The position numbers were made by a program, and so were the translations under genes. Below, piece after piece: positions 45,194-53,479 of a stretch of 64,000 nucleotides of DNA. This DNA comes from an uncultured Bacilli bacterium (GTDB lineage Bacteria; Bacillota_I; Bacilli_A; RF39; UBA660). The DNA lies in contig CAJUIY010000001.1 in assembly GCA_910586865.1 (NCBI GenBank), positions 22,500-86,499 of the forward strand, in the 5' to 3' direction. Under the pieces are notes generated by a model. It searched no databases. It saw nothing but the letters and a program-made list of their open reading frames with translations, and was not told where the DNA came from. Numbering within the stretch: position 1 is the first letter of the stretch; each line of letters opens with the position of its first letter.

Positions 45194-45984
45194 TTATTCT
45201 TTTATTCTACTTACAAAAGAATACATATCATCCTCATCTATTGAGAAAGTATAAATATAATCCGCTGTTTTATTATTGCTTGGATTTGTTTGATCTATTA
45301 ACTCTGTATGCTCATATAATTTAACCTCAATGTTACTTTTGGAAGCCTTCGTAATCGTTGATTTATAAGTCATAGAAGAGGTACCTCCCGCTTCTACTGT
45401 ATATTCAATATAAGAATCAGAATTTTGAATATATTTGTATAGTGTAGTACTACGTACATTTGACACCATATTACTATTCGTATTCAAAATAGCATCTTGA
45501 CCAAATAAATCTTTGTAAACATATTCTATATATTCTTTTGAATAAGCAGTTCCTGAATTTAGTAAACTACAAGAAGTTACATAGTCTCCATATTGTTGTG
45601 GTGCTCCTTCACAATTTGTCCATTGTTCCTTAGATTTATTTAAATTAATGGATACCAATCTCATTTTCTGTTCTTCCGTAGCAGTACTTACACTAAAATT
45701 ATCATTTCCTTCATACATCCAATATGGATTTTCTATCGTTTTGGAATCTACTACTTTATTATATAAATATTTTACTAGTCTACCATTCACATCTATTTCT
45801 TTTGGTCTAGAATCATTTCTCTTATCTACTTTATTTTTATCATTTAAATTGCTCTTAGAAGTATCACTAGTAGAAACATCGCCTCTTAATACATAATCAT
45901 ATACAATAAATCCTAAAGAAGCACACAAGGCAACTGCTAAAATAATAATGACTACGATATTACCTTTCTTTTTTCTTGTTCCAT
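45194..45984 (-). CDS. Membrane-anchored extracellular protein, frameshifted at its start
   Basis: An AAAGGGTTATTTTT site precedes an ATG at 45984, but that frame stops after nine codons. Adding one A to the A6 run at 45969-45974 joins MEQEKKKGN to the long frame, which then gives one membrane helix (IVVIIILAVALCASLGFIVY) and an extracellular domain of about 230 residues (NGRLVKYLYNKVVDSK, EYVYKDLFGQDAI, SIDEDDMYSFVSRIKE). The open frame from 46081 has no ribosome site at its start. No family recognised; similar to other surface proteins in this window. Confidence 0.6.
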
Positions 45985-46140
45985 AAAAATAACCCTTTCT
46001 ATTTTTAAATAGTATAGCATAAGAATCAATTAAATAAGTATAAAATTTTACTAAAGAATAAGAATTTACATAATGATACACAAATAATTATAATAAAAAA
46101 AGAGCCCTAGTTTTTAGATTATAAAGCCTTTATTCTGTAT

Positions 46141-47145
46141 TTATTTTTCCATCAAGTATTTAATGGTTCTTACCATTTGAGCAGTATAACTCATCTCATT
46201 ATCATACCAAGCAACCACTTTGACAAGTTGTTTTCCATCCGTTTCTAAAATATCAGTAGATAACCCATCCACTAAAGATCCACATCTTCTATCAATTACA
46301 TCACTTGAAACAATTGGGTCGTCCGTATATTGTAATGTCTCATTTTGGTTAGATTTTAAAACATTGTTTATTTCTTCTACCGTTGTATTTTTACGAAGTT
46401 CTAAAACTAAATCGATTACCGATCCAGTGGAAACTGGTACTCTCATAGCAACACCTGCTAATTTCCCATCCAAGTTTGGACATACTTTACCAATGGCAGA
46501 GGCTGCTCCTGTAGAGGCAGGAATAATATTTGCCGCTGCCGCACGTCCTCTTCTCGCTTTGATTCCTTTTTTATGAGCAATATCTAAGGTCGCTTGATCA
46601 TTAGTATAAGCATGTACTGTCGTCATATAACCTCTCTCAATTCCAAATTCACGATCTAAAACATCAACAACTGGTGCTAAACAGTTAGTAGTACAACTAG
46701 CAGCTGATATAATCGTCTCCTCTCCTGTTAAAATATCATGATTTACATTATAAACAATCGTTTTCAAGTCACCTTTTGCAGGAGCAGATATGATTACTTT
46801 TTTAGCACCTGCTTCAATATGTGCATTAGCCTTTTCTTTCTCGGTAAATAGCCCTGTACACTCTAATACTACATCAATATCTAACTCTTTCCAAGGAAGA
46901 TCTTTGGGATCTGTTTCACTATAAACATGTACCTTTCTATTTCCAATCACAATATCATGATTTTCATATGAAATATCCTCTACTCTATAATTCCTATGAT
47001 TCGTATCATATTTTAATAGATAAGCAAGCTGCTCTGCATCTGTTAAATCATTAATAGCGACAATTTCATAATCACTATCCTCTTCCATCAAACGAAAAGC
47101 AAGTCTTCCAATTCTTCCAAAACCATTGATTGCTACTCTTACCAT
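46141..47145 (-). CDS. gap: Glyceraldehyde-3-phosphate dehydrogenase, type I
   Basis: 334 residues, standard length. NAD-binding VRVAINGFGRIGRLAFRL at the start, the catalytic SAASCTTNCLAPVV (Cys about 152), TTVHAYTNDQ, and the substrate-binding RRGRAAAANIIPASTGAA. It catalyses the oxidative phosphorylation step of glycolysis. A near-perfect promoter lies at 47170-47198. It is monocistronic. Confidence 0.98.
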   Translation of the reverse strand: MVRVAINGFGRIGRLAFRLMEEDSDYEIVAINDLTDAEQLAYLLKYDTNHRNYRVEDISYENHDIVIGNRKVHVYSETDPKDLPWKELDIDVVLECTGLFTEKEKANAHIEAGAKKVIISAPAKGDLKTIVYNVNHDILTGEETIISAASCTTNCLAPVVDVLDREFGIERGYMTTVHAYTNDQATLDIAHKKGIKARRGRAAAANIIPASTGAASAIGKVCPNLDGKLAGVAMRVPVSTGSVIDLVLELRKNTTVEEINNVLKSNQNETLQYTDDPIVSSDVIDRRCGSLVDGLSTDILETDGKQLVKVVAWYDNEMSYTAQMVRTIKYLMEK

Positions 47146-47169
47146 TTTCTATCCATCCTTTCTCTTTTC

Positions 47170-47198
47170 ATTATATAGTTTTAACCATTTTATTTCAA
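47170..47198 (-). promoter_or_regulatory. SigA promoter of gap
   Basis: TTGAAA (47193-47198), 17 bases, TATAAT (47170-47175) on the minus strand, as expected for a highly expressed gene. Confidence 0.85.
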
Positions 47199-47213
47199 TA
47201 TATTTCACTTTTA

Positions 47214-47242
47214 TTGACAAATTAATCTGTAAAGATTACTAT
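47214..47242 (+). promoter_or_regulatory. SigA promoter of the 47311 gene
   Basis: TTGACA (47214-47219), 17 bases, TACTAT (47237-47242). It is back-to-back with the gap promoter, 16 bases apart. Confidence 0.75.
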
Positions 47243-47310
47243 AGAAAGGAAAGAACAAAACAGATATTGGCTCATTAGAAAGCGAATAGAAAAGATGGAG
47301 ATATAAACAT

Positions 47311-47859
47311 ATGAAAATGATAGGAAAAGAATTACAAGAAAGAAACCGTCATATAGAAACACTTAATAAAGCAGAAGCTACTATTAATTCTTGTTTATGC
47401 AATCTACAAATTGATTTGATAAATCCAGTAACGGTTGTAAAAAGAAAATTGCATGAAATGGAAGACTTATTTTATCAACAAGAGATGAAATTCTATGAAA
47501 ACTTTGCTTTAGGACTGACCATTAGAGATTTTCTACTTTCTTACTTACAAGATACGATTAGTTATCATCTTAGAAAGATAATCAATTTTGAAGAAAAAAT
47601 CACAATAAAAAATATTAGATTACCAATCCAAAATCCCTTTGTAAAAAATTTTAACAAAAGAATAGAAGAGATTAAAAGCTTTAATATTGACGAAAATCTA
47701 CCAGAAAGATTAGGAAAACATATGGAAATAGAAAATCTAAATAGCATCCTTTTTATTGATGATGATTTAATAAAACTAGGTTATCCTGATTTAGCAGAGA
47801 AAGCAGTAGAAAGAACATTAAAAGAGATGAATAAAAGAAAAGTTTTTATCAAAAAATAG
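47311..47859 (+). CDS. Hypothetical helical protein
   Basis: 182 residues, nearly all helix, no membrane span or signal peptide. It begins KMIGKELQERNRHIETLNKA and contains NPFVKNFNKRIEEIKSFN and a basic end (KEMNKRKVFIKK). GATGGAG lies ten bases before the ATG. It is divergent from gap and convergent with the nucleoside kinase. No family recognised. Confidence 0.6.
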   Translation: MKMIGKELQERNRHIETLNKAEATINSCLCNLQIDLINPVTVVKRKLHEMEDLFYQQEMKFYENFALGLTIRDFLLSYLQDTISYHLRKIINFEEKITIKNIRLPIQNPFVKNFNKRIEEIKSFNIDENLPERLGKHMEIENLNSILFIDDDLIKLGYPDLAEKAVERTLKEMNKRKVFIKK

Positions 47860-47871
47860 AAAAAGTAGGAT

Positions 47872-47898
47872 AAAAAAATATCCACAGCTTTTGTGGAT
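47872..47898 (-). terminator. Terminator of the nucleoside kinase gene
   Basis: On the minus strand ATCCACA/TGTGGAT with an AAAGC loop, then ATTTTTTTA. Confidence 0.75.
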
Positions 47899-47925
47899 AG
47901 AGAAAGTATTATCTTGGAATACTTT

Positions 47926-49584
47926 TTAGTCTGCATGGAAACAACTATTACCAATAAACTCTCTGATAATAGAATCATCTGGTATTGCGTCTGAAGGAAT
48001 CGGTAAGAATAATCTTAAGAAATCAATTAGTCGTTTTGCTTCTTCATAATATTCATCATCCTCATCTACCATATATAAAAGTGGCTCAACATAAGTCTTT
48101 AATACTCCTATTTCATATATCAAACCTGTGTTGAAGGTAAAATCAGCATCATCTTGATATGGAAATATGTATTTTTCCTCCCCTCTTCTTACATCTTTCC
48201 AAGAAGAAAGAGTTCTAGTAACATCATAGCCTCTAGTTCTATTATCTCTAATCATTCTTCTTAATAGACGATTATCACTAGTAGAAATTCGATTATGATT
48301 ATCAATATTTAATTCTGTCAAGGCAGATAAGTATATCTTATATTTGCACTCTCTTTTAATATTGGTAAGTACATTCGTATCAAGTGCATGAATTCCTTCT
48401 ATAACTAATAGTTCATTTTCTTCTAGCTTTACCTTTTCTTTATATTCTTTTTTTCCTAAAATAAAACTATAGGTTGGTATCGTTACTTCTTCATGATTTA
48501 ATAACTTTTCAATCTGGTCATCAAATAATTTTAAATCAACGGCTTCTAAACATTCGAAATCTGGTTTTCCATCTTTATCTAGTGGTGTTTCTTCTTTTTC
48601 TACAAAATAATCATCCATCGAGATTGGTCGAATTTTCATACCAAAACTTCTTAAATACATCGATAATTTTCTGGAAGAAGTTGTTTTTCCACTAGAGGAT
48701 GGCCCTGCGATTAAGATAATTTTAATTTTATCCCTGTTCTTACTAATCTCTTTGGCAACAGAAAGAAGTCGATTACTTTGTAACACCTCATCTATTCTTA
48801 TCAAATCTGCTATTTTACCACTGGATACTACTTTATTCAAATCCACTGCATTTTCTATTTTCATAATCTTTGCCCATTCTCTATATTCATGGAATACCGA
48901 AAACATATGGGGATGATGTTCGTACTTTTTAATTTTATCGGGAATATATGTGGTTGGAAATTGCAATATAAACCCATTATCACCAATATAGGTAAGATCA
49001 AATGCTTTTAGTTTGCCAGTAGAAGTTGGCATCATTGTATAAAAATAATTATAGAGATTTCCCATTCGATATAGAGTTATATAAGTATTGGTATTATATT
49101 TTAATATACCCGCTTTGGCATAATCCTTTACACTTTCAAAATATTTAATTGCTTCTATTCTGTCAATTGTCAATCTAGCAATCTCTAAATCATTTGTCAC
49201 TAATTTTTGCATCTCTGATTTTATTTGTTCAAGTATCTGTTCATTTAAATCAAAGTTTGTTTCAATATAAAGCCCTTTATCAAGAGAGTGTTGAACATAA
49301 ATATTGGCATTTGGTCCAAATAAACTCTTAACTGCATATATAATTAAATAAGTCAAACCAGAAATATGCACACGGTTCCCCTCTCTTGACGTTAAATCTA
49401 GAAATTCAATAGTAGCATCTTTAGAAAGTGTCGTCCCCATCTCTTTTAATGTATTCCCAACACGTGCTAGTATAATGGGATATTTATAAGAATCCATGAA
49501 CTCTTTGGATACTTCTTCTAAACTCATTTCTCTTGGATATTCATATGTTTTATTATTTATCGTTAATATAATATTATCATTCAT
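47926..49584 (-). CDS. Uridine kinase-like nucleoside kinase with N-terminal TGS/ThrRS-type domain
   Basis: 552 residues from the ATG at 49584 (GGGTGATTTG upstream). N-terminal TGS-like and ThrRS second-additional-domain-like region (about 1-260; YKYPIILARVGNTLKEMG, EGNRVHISGLTYLI) precedes the P-loop GPSSSGKTT near residue 289, then RPISMDDYFVEK and VIEGIHALD of the uridine kinase family. It probably phosphorylates a nucleoside. The role of the N-terminal part in this family is not settled. It is common in Firmicutes. Confidence 0.88.
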   Translation of the reverse strand: MNDNIILTINNKTYEYPREMSLEEVSKEFMDSYKYPIILARVGNTLKEMGTTLSKDATIEFLDLTSREGNRVHISGLTYLIIYAVKSLFGPNANIYVQHSLDKGLYIETNFDLNEQILEQIKSEMQKLVTNDLEIARLTIDRIEAIKYFESVKDYAKAGILKYNTNTYITLYRMGNLYNYFYTMMPTSTGKLKAFDLTYIGDNGFILQFPTTYIPDKIKKYEHHPHMFSVFHEYREWAKIMKIENAVDLNKVVSSGKIADLIRIDEVLQSNRLLSVAKEISKNRDKIKIILIAGPSSSGKTTSSRKLSMYLRSFGMKIRPISMDDYFVEKEETPLDKDGKPDFECLEAVDLKLFDDQIEKLLNHEEVTIPTYSFILGKKEYKEKVKLEENELLVIEGIHALDTNVLTNIKRECKYKIYLSALTELNIDNHNRISTSDNRLLRRMIRDNRTRGYDVTRTLSSWKDVRRGEEKYIFPYQDDADFTFNTGLIYEIGVLKTYVEPLLYMVDEDDEYYEEAKRLIDFLRLFLPIPSDAIPDDSIIREFIGNSCFHAD

Positions 49585-49690
49585 CAAATCACCCTTTGCC
49601 TATCTTATATAACATTATAGCATATTTTGACGATTTGCAATATGTATATTTTTACGTTTTCAAAACTATAATAAAACTGGGTGATAAAAA

Positions 49691-50275
49691 ATGAGTTTAG
49701 TACCAGTAATTGTAGAAAAAGAAGCAAACGGAGAAAGAAGTTATGATATTTTCTCAAAATTATTAAAAGAAAGAATTATACTATTAACTGGAGAAATAAA
49801 TGATGCAACTGCAAATGTAATTGTTGCTCAATTATTATATCTTGATTCCCTTGGTAATAAAGATATATCCTTATATATAAACTCACCGGGTGGATCGATT
49901 ACTGCAGGAATGGCTATTTATGATACCATGAATTTTATCAAAAGTGATGTTTCTACTATTTGTATTGGAATGGCGGCTTCAATGGGAGCTTTCCTACTAT
50001 CTTCTGGGCAAAAAGGAAAAAGATATGCTTTACCTAATTCTGAAATTATGATTCATCAACCTCTTGGTGGTGCGGAAGGACAAGCTACGGAAATTAAAAT
50101 TGCAGCGGAGCATATTTTAAAATCACGTGACAAATTAAATAAAATTCTTTCTGAAAATTGTAATCAAAATATTAAAACAATTGAACAGGATACGGAACGA
50201 GATAATTTCATGGATTCAAAAGATGCATTAGACTATGGATTAATCGATAAAATAATAGAAAAAGCTAGCTCTTAA
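49691..50275 (+). CDS. clpP: ATP-dependent Clp protease proteolytic subunit ClpP
   Basis: 194 residues. It has [16 protein letters not shown], the nucleophile region [13 protein letters not shown] (Ser about 98), the His in [16 protein letters not shown], and the Asp after [18 protein letters not shown]. It forms the 14-mer protease chamber with ClpX or ClpC. The start has GGGTGATAAAA upstream. It overlaps the whiA end by 11 bases (tail to tail). No CtsR box was seen in the short upstream region. Confidence 0.98.
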   Translation: MSLVPVIVEKEANGERSYDIFSKLLKERIILLTGEINDATANVIVAQLLYLDSLGNKDISLYINSPGGSITAGMAIYDTMNFIKSDVSTICIGMAASMGAFLLSSGQKGKRYALPNSEIMIHQPLGGAEGQATEIKIAAEHILKSRDKLNKILSENCNQNIKTIEQDTERDNFMDSKDALDYGLIDKIIEKASS

Positions 50276-51191
50276 ATTTAGAGGCTAGCTCTGCTATTTT
50301 CCGAAAACGATGATTCAGGCCTGATTTTGTAATAGATTTTCCTGTCTCCATAGATAAAATACTACTTAATTCTTTCAAGGAAGCTTCCGGATATTTTTTT
50401 CGATATTCCAAAGCTTCTTTTGTTTTGTCATCTAATAATTCAACAGCCACATTTTCTTCTAATATTTCAATATTTTTTAATTGAATGGTGGCAGCTTCTA
50501 CTATTTTATCTGTATTTGCTTGTTCACAATTATTTAATCGATTCGTATGATTTTTCTTATCATGATAAATTCTAACATTTTCAAAATAGAGAGTCGCTTG
50601 CATAGCACCTATCATTTTTAAAAAATCACTTATTTTTTCTGCTTCCTTTATATAAATCATATATCCCTTATCTCTATTTAATATTTTAGCATTTAACTCA
50701 TATTGGTTTAATATTTTTTGAACAAAAATAGCTTCCTCTGGTTTTGCTATTACTATTTCCATATGATATTGTGAAGTTTGTGGATCATTAATACTTCCTT
50801 GTGATAAAAATACACCTCTTAAATAAGCTTTTTCTTCTTCGGTAGAGCCTGTAATATACTCTGGTGGTATTTCTAAATACTTTAAATCTTCACCATAATA
50901 ACCTAGGTCTTTTAAAATAATTTGGGATTTTTCTTCTACTCTTATTACATATAAATCCCTTTTGCTAAAATTAAGACCAGGTTTGATATCAATTGAAACT
51001 TCAACATGATATAAATTCATAAAAGATTTTTCTAACATCTCTTTCATATAAATATTTTCTGTTGAAAGACAAAAAACATCATTATTAAAATAACCACTGT
51101 TTCTAATAAATCCTGACAATAAAGCAATCGTTTCTGATTTCTGTATTTCCATTTTTAATAATTCATTTTTTATTTTTGTTGTATATGACAT
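50265..51191 (-). CDS. whiA: DNA-binding protein WhiA
   Basis: 308 residues. N-terminal LAGLIDADG-homing-endonuclease-like domain ([15 protein letters not shown]) and C-terminal helix-turn-helix ([31 protein letters not shown]), the WhiA signature. WhiA is a conserved Gram-positive regulator linked to cell division and growth. It starts six bases after yvcK and ends the uvrA operon; the yvcK-whiA pair is conserved, but rapZ is missing here. Confidence 0.97.
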   Translation of the reverse strand: MSYTTKIKNELLKMEIQKSETIALLSGFIRNSGYFNNDVFCLSTENIYMKEMLEKSFMNLYHVEVSIDIKPGLNFSKRDLYVIRVEEKSQIILKDLGYYGEDLKYLEIPPEYITGSTEEEKAYLRGVFLSQGSINDPQTSQYHMEIVIAKPEEAIFVQKILNQYELNAKILNRDKGYMIYIKEAEKISDFLKMIGAMQATLYFENVRIYHDKKNHTNRLNNCEQANTDKIVEAATIQLKNIEILEENVAVELLDDKTKEALEYRKKYPEASLKELSSILSMETGKSITKSGLNHRFRKIAELASKFKS

Positions 51192-51196
51192 ACTCT

Positions 51197-52147
51197 CTAC
51201 CTCATTAAATAAGAAAAAATTAAAGAACTAAGTTTTAAACTGTTATGTCTAATCGTGTTATCGTCAACAACGATTAAATCATCCTCTATCAATTCGACAT
51301 CAAGATGATCGAGTTTCGCATAATCAATCTTTACTGGGTCTTTATCCTCTTCCTTTTCATACTTTTTTACTATATCCTTAGCAATAACAGAATTACTTGC
51401 TATTACAACATCAATGTGCCTTTTATTTAAGTATCTATTTAACATTTCTACATGATCTCCAACGGTAAAGTAATCGGTCTCTCCTGGCTGAGTAACGGCA
51501 TTACACAAATACATAATTGGAGCTTTTGACCTATCAAAAGCATTGCATACATCTCTACATATGATATTAGGTAAAATACTTGTATATAGACTACCCATAC
51601 TAAGTATAATAAGATCTGCCTCTTCAATTCCCGTTATTACTTCTTCTAAAACTTTAGGTTCTTTTTTATAACAAATGTATTCAATAATTCCTTCCGACTT
51701 TGTAATTTGCTCTTCTCCTTCAATCTCATTACCATTTTTATCAATTCCAACTAGTTCTAGATTTGCTTCTTCTGAAAGAGGAAGTACCGTATGCCTCACA
51801 TCTAAAAGTTTCGATAGACAAGCAATAGATTCTTTTAAAGAACCTGTTATTTCTAGCATGGAAGTTAATATTAAATTACCTACTGCATGTCCATTTAAAT
51901 CACTAGAAGTTCGAAATCGGTATTCCATCATCTTCTTGATTGGATCATCGATTGTTGATAAATTAGTAATTACCTTTCTAATATCTCCCACTGCAGGAGT
52001 ATGAAATTCTTTCCTTAATTTACCAGTGGAACTACCATTATCTGCTACCGTGATAATGGCTGTAATATCTAGAGGAAAGTCCTTTAATCCTCTTAACAAA
52101 CAACTCATTCCAGTACCTCCACCTAGTACTACAACTTTTTTATACAT
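51197..52147 (-). CDS. yvcK: Gluconeogenesis factor YvcK (GlmR)
   Basis: 316 residues from the ATG at 52147, with GGTGATGAAG upstream. VVVLGGGTGMSCLLRGLK (dinucleotide-binding), DNGSSTGKLR, GDIRKVITNLS, NLILTSMLEITG and PNIICRDVCNAF are YvcK family patterns. It binds UDP-GlcNAc and controls carbon flow into peptidoglycan. It lies between lgt and whiA in one operon. Confidence 0.97.
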   Translation of the reverse strand: MYKKVVVLGGGTGMSCLLRGLKDFPLDITAIITVADNGSSTGKLRKEFHTPAVGDIRKVITNLSTIDDPIKKMMEYRFRTSSDLNGHAVGNLILTSMLEITGSLKESIACLSKLLDVRHTVLPLSEEANLELVGIDKNGNEIEGEEQITKSEGIIEYICYKKEPKVLEEVITGIEEADLIILSMGSLYTSILPNIICRDVCNAFDRSKAPIMYLCNAVTQPGETDYFTVGDHVEMLNRYLNKRHIDVVIASNSVIAKDIVKKYEKEEDKDPVKIDYAKLDHLDVELIEDDLIVVDDNTIRHNSLKLSSLIFSYLMR

Positions 52148-52190
52148 CTTCATCACCTATTGATAGTATATAAAAAAAAACAACGAATTA

Positions 52191-53048
52191 CTACTGAATT
52201 TCTGATTCTTTTACAAATAGAGGATGTTCTTCTTTCTTTTCTGGCTCATTATAATTATATAAATATTCTGAAAAGTTCCCTACTCTTTTAATAAACTTAT
52301 AATAGATAAACAAGAATACGCCTAATATTATCATAATAATCGATGCTAGTTGTGCAACTTTAAGATTATTCATCATTAAGCTATCCACACGCATCCCTTC
52401 AATAATGAATCTTGCAGCAGAATACCATACAAGATAAAATCCTGATAATTGACCTATTTTTAAATATGGATATCGTCTAATAATTAATAATGCAACAAAT
52501 CCAAAAAGATTCCACATAGATTCAAAGAAAAAGGTGGGCTCTCTGTATTCGCCTAAAATAAACATACCATCGACAACAAATTTAGGTATCCCCATAGATT
52601 GTAATTTCGTTGCTGTTGTGATAGCACCATAGGCTTCTTGATTAAAAAAGTTTCCCCATCTTCCTATTGCTTGCCCAAGTATCAATCCTACAACAATAAT
52701 ATCAAATATTTTTAGTGGTTTGATTCTATTTTTTCTACATTGATATAGGACAACCAAACAACCAGCAATCAATCCTCCATGAATCGCCAAACCACCATTC
52801 CATATTTCTAATATCTCAATTGGGTTTGCCTTATAATAGTCTAAATTAAAAAGTACATAATAAAGCCTTGCTCCAATCACTCCAAATATAATGGAATTAA
52901 AGGCCAAATTTAACATAAATTCTTGATCTATCTTTCTTCTTTTTGATTCTAAATATATCGTAATACATCCTGCTAGTATCCCCAAAAATATAAAGATGGA
53001 ATACCAATATACTTGTATAATACCTAAATCTAACGCTACTCTATCCAT
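52191..53048 (-). CDS. lgt: Prolipoprotein diacylglyceryl transferase
   Basis: 285 residues, about seven membrane segments. The signature IWNGGLAIHGGLIAG, the catalytic GRWGNFFNQEAYG (about residue 135-147), PTFFFESMWNL and FIIEGMR are all present. It attaches diacylglycerol to lipobox cysteines such as that at 28728. Its start overlaps the preceding membrane gene by eight bases (ATGGATAG). Confidence 0.98.
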   Translation of the reverse strand: MDRVALDLGIIQVYWYSIFIFLGILAGCITIYLESKRRKIDQEFMLNLAFNSIIFGVIGARLYYVLFNLDYYKANPIEILEIWNGGLAIHGGLIAGCLVVLYQCRKNRIKPLKIFDIIVVGLILGQAIGRWGNFFNQEAYGAITTATKLQSMGIPKFVVDGMFILGEYREPTFFFESMWNLFGFVALLIIRRYPYLKIGQLSGFYLVWYSAARFIIEGMRVDSLMMNNLKVAQLASIIMIILGVFLFIYYKFIKRVGNFSEYLYNYNEPEKKEEHPLFVKESEIQ

Positions 53049-53469
53049 TCTTATTTACCCTCTTTATAATTGGTTTAATGATTATATTTTCCACCATAAG
53101 ATTCGTAATAGAAAGTAATATGGCAACAATTAAAGATATAAACAGTCCATGTAATTGAAAATGAGGTCCTAAAATCCAGTCTACTAATTTCAAAATAAAT
53201 AAATTAATAAATGGATAAAATAGGCCTAAGGTCAAACCAGTGATTGGAATCGTAAGTGTAACTAAAATTGGTTTTACCGTTTTATTTAAAAAGTAAATCA
53301 TTAATACAATGATAACAGAATAAATATAGGAATGTTCTAAATCAATATAAACACTCTTAAACATATTCGTTACAATAATAAATACTACGGTATAGCCAAA
53401 TATATAAAGTACCCAATCTAAAAATTTACTAATTACAAAACCATTTTTACTATCTTTAACTAAATGCAT
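53041..53469 (-). CDS. Phage holin family IV / YvlD-like membrane protein
   Basis: 142 residues with about four membrane spans: FLDWVLYIFGYTVVFIIVTN, a loop, FLNKTVKPILVTLTIPI, then GLTLGLFYPFINLFILKLVDW and GLFISLIVAILLSITNLM. The pattern KPILVxLTIPITxLTLGLF is typical of YvlD proteins. The exact role is unknown (envelope stress in Bacillus). It starts ten bases after uvrA and overlaps lgt. Confidence 0.85.
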   Translation of the reverse strand: MHLVKDSKNGFVISKFLDWVLYIFGYTVVFIIVTNMFKSVYIDLEHSYIYSVIIVLMIYFLNKTVKPILVTLTIPITGLTLGLFYPFINLFILKLVDWILGPHFQLHGLFISLIVAILLSITNLMVENIIIKPIIKRVNKNG

Positions 53470-53479
53470 ATTATCACCT

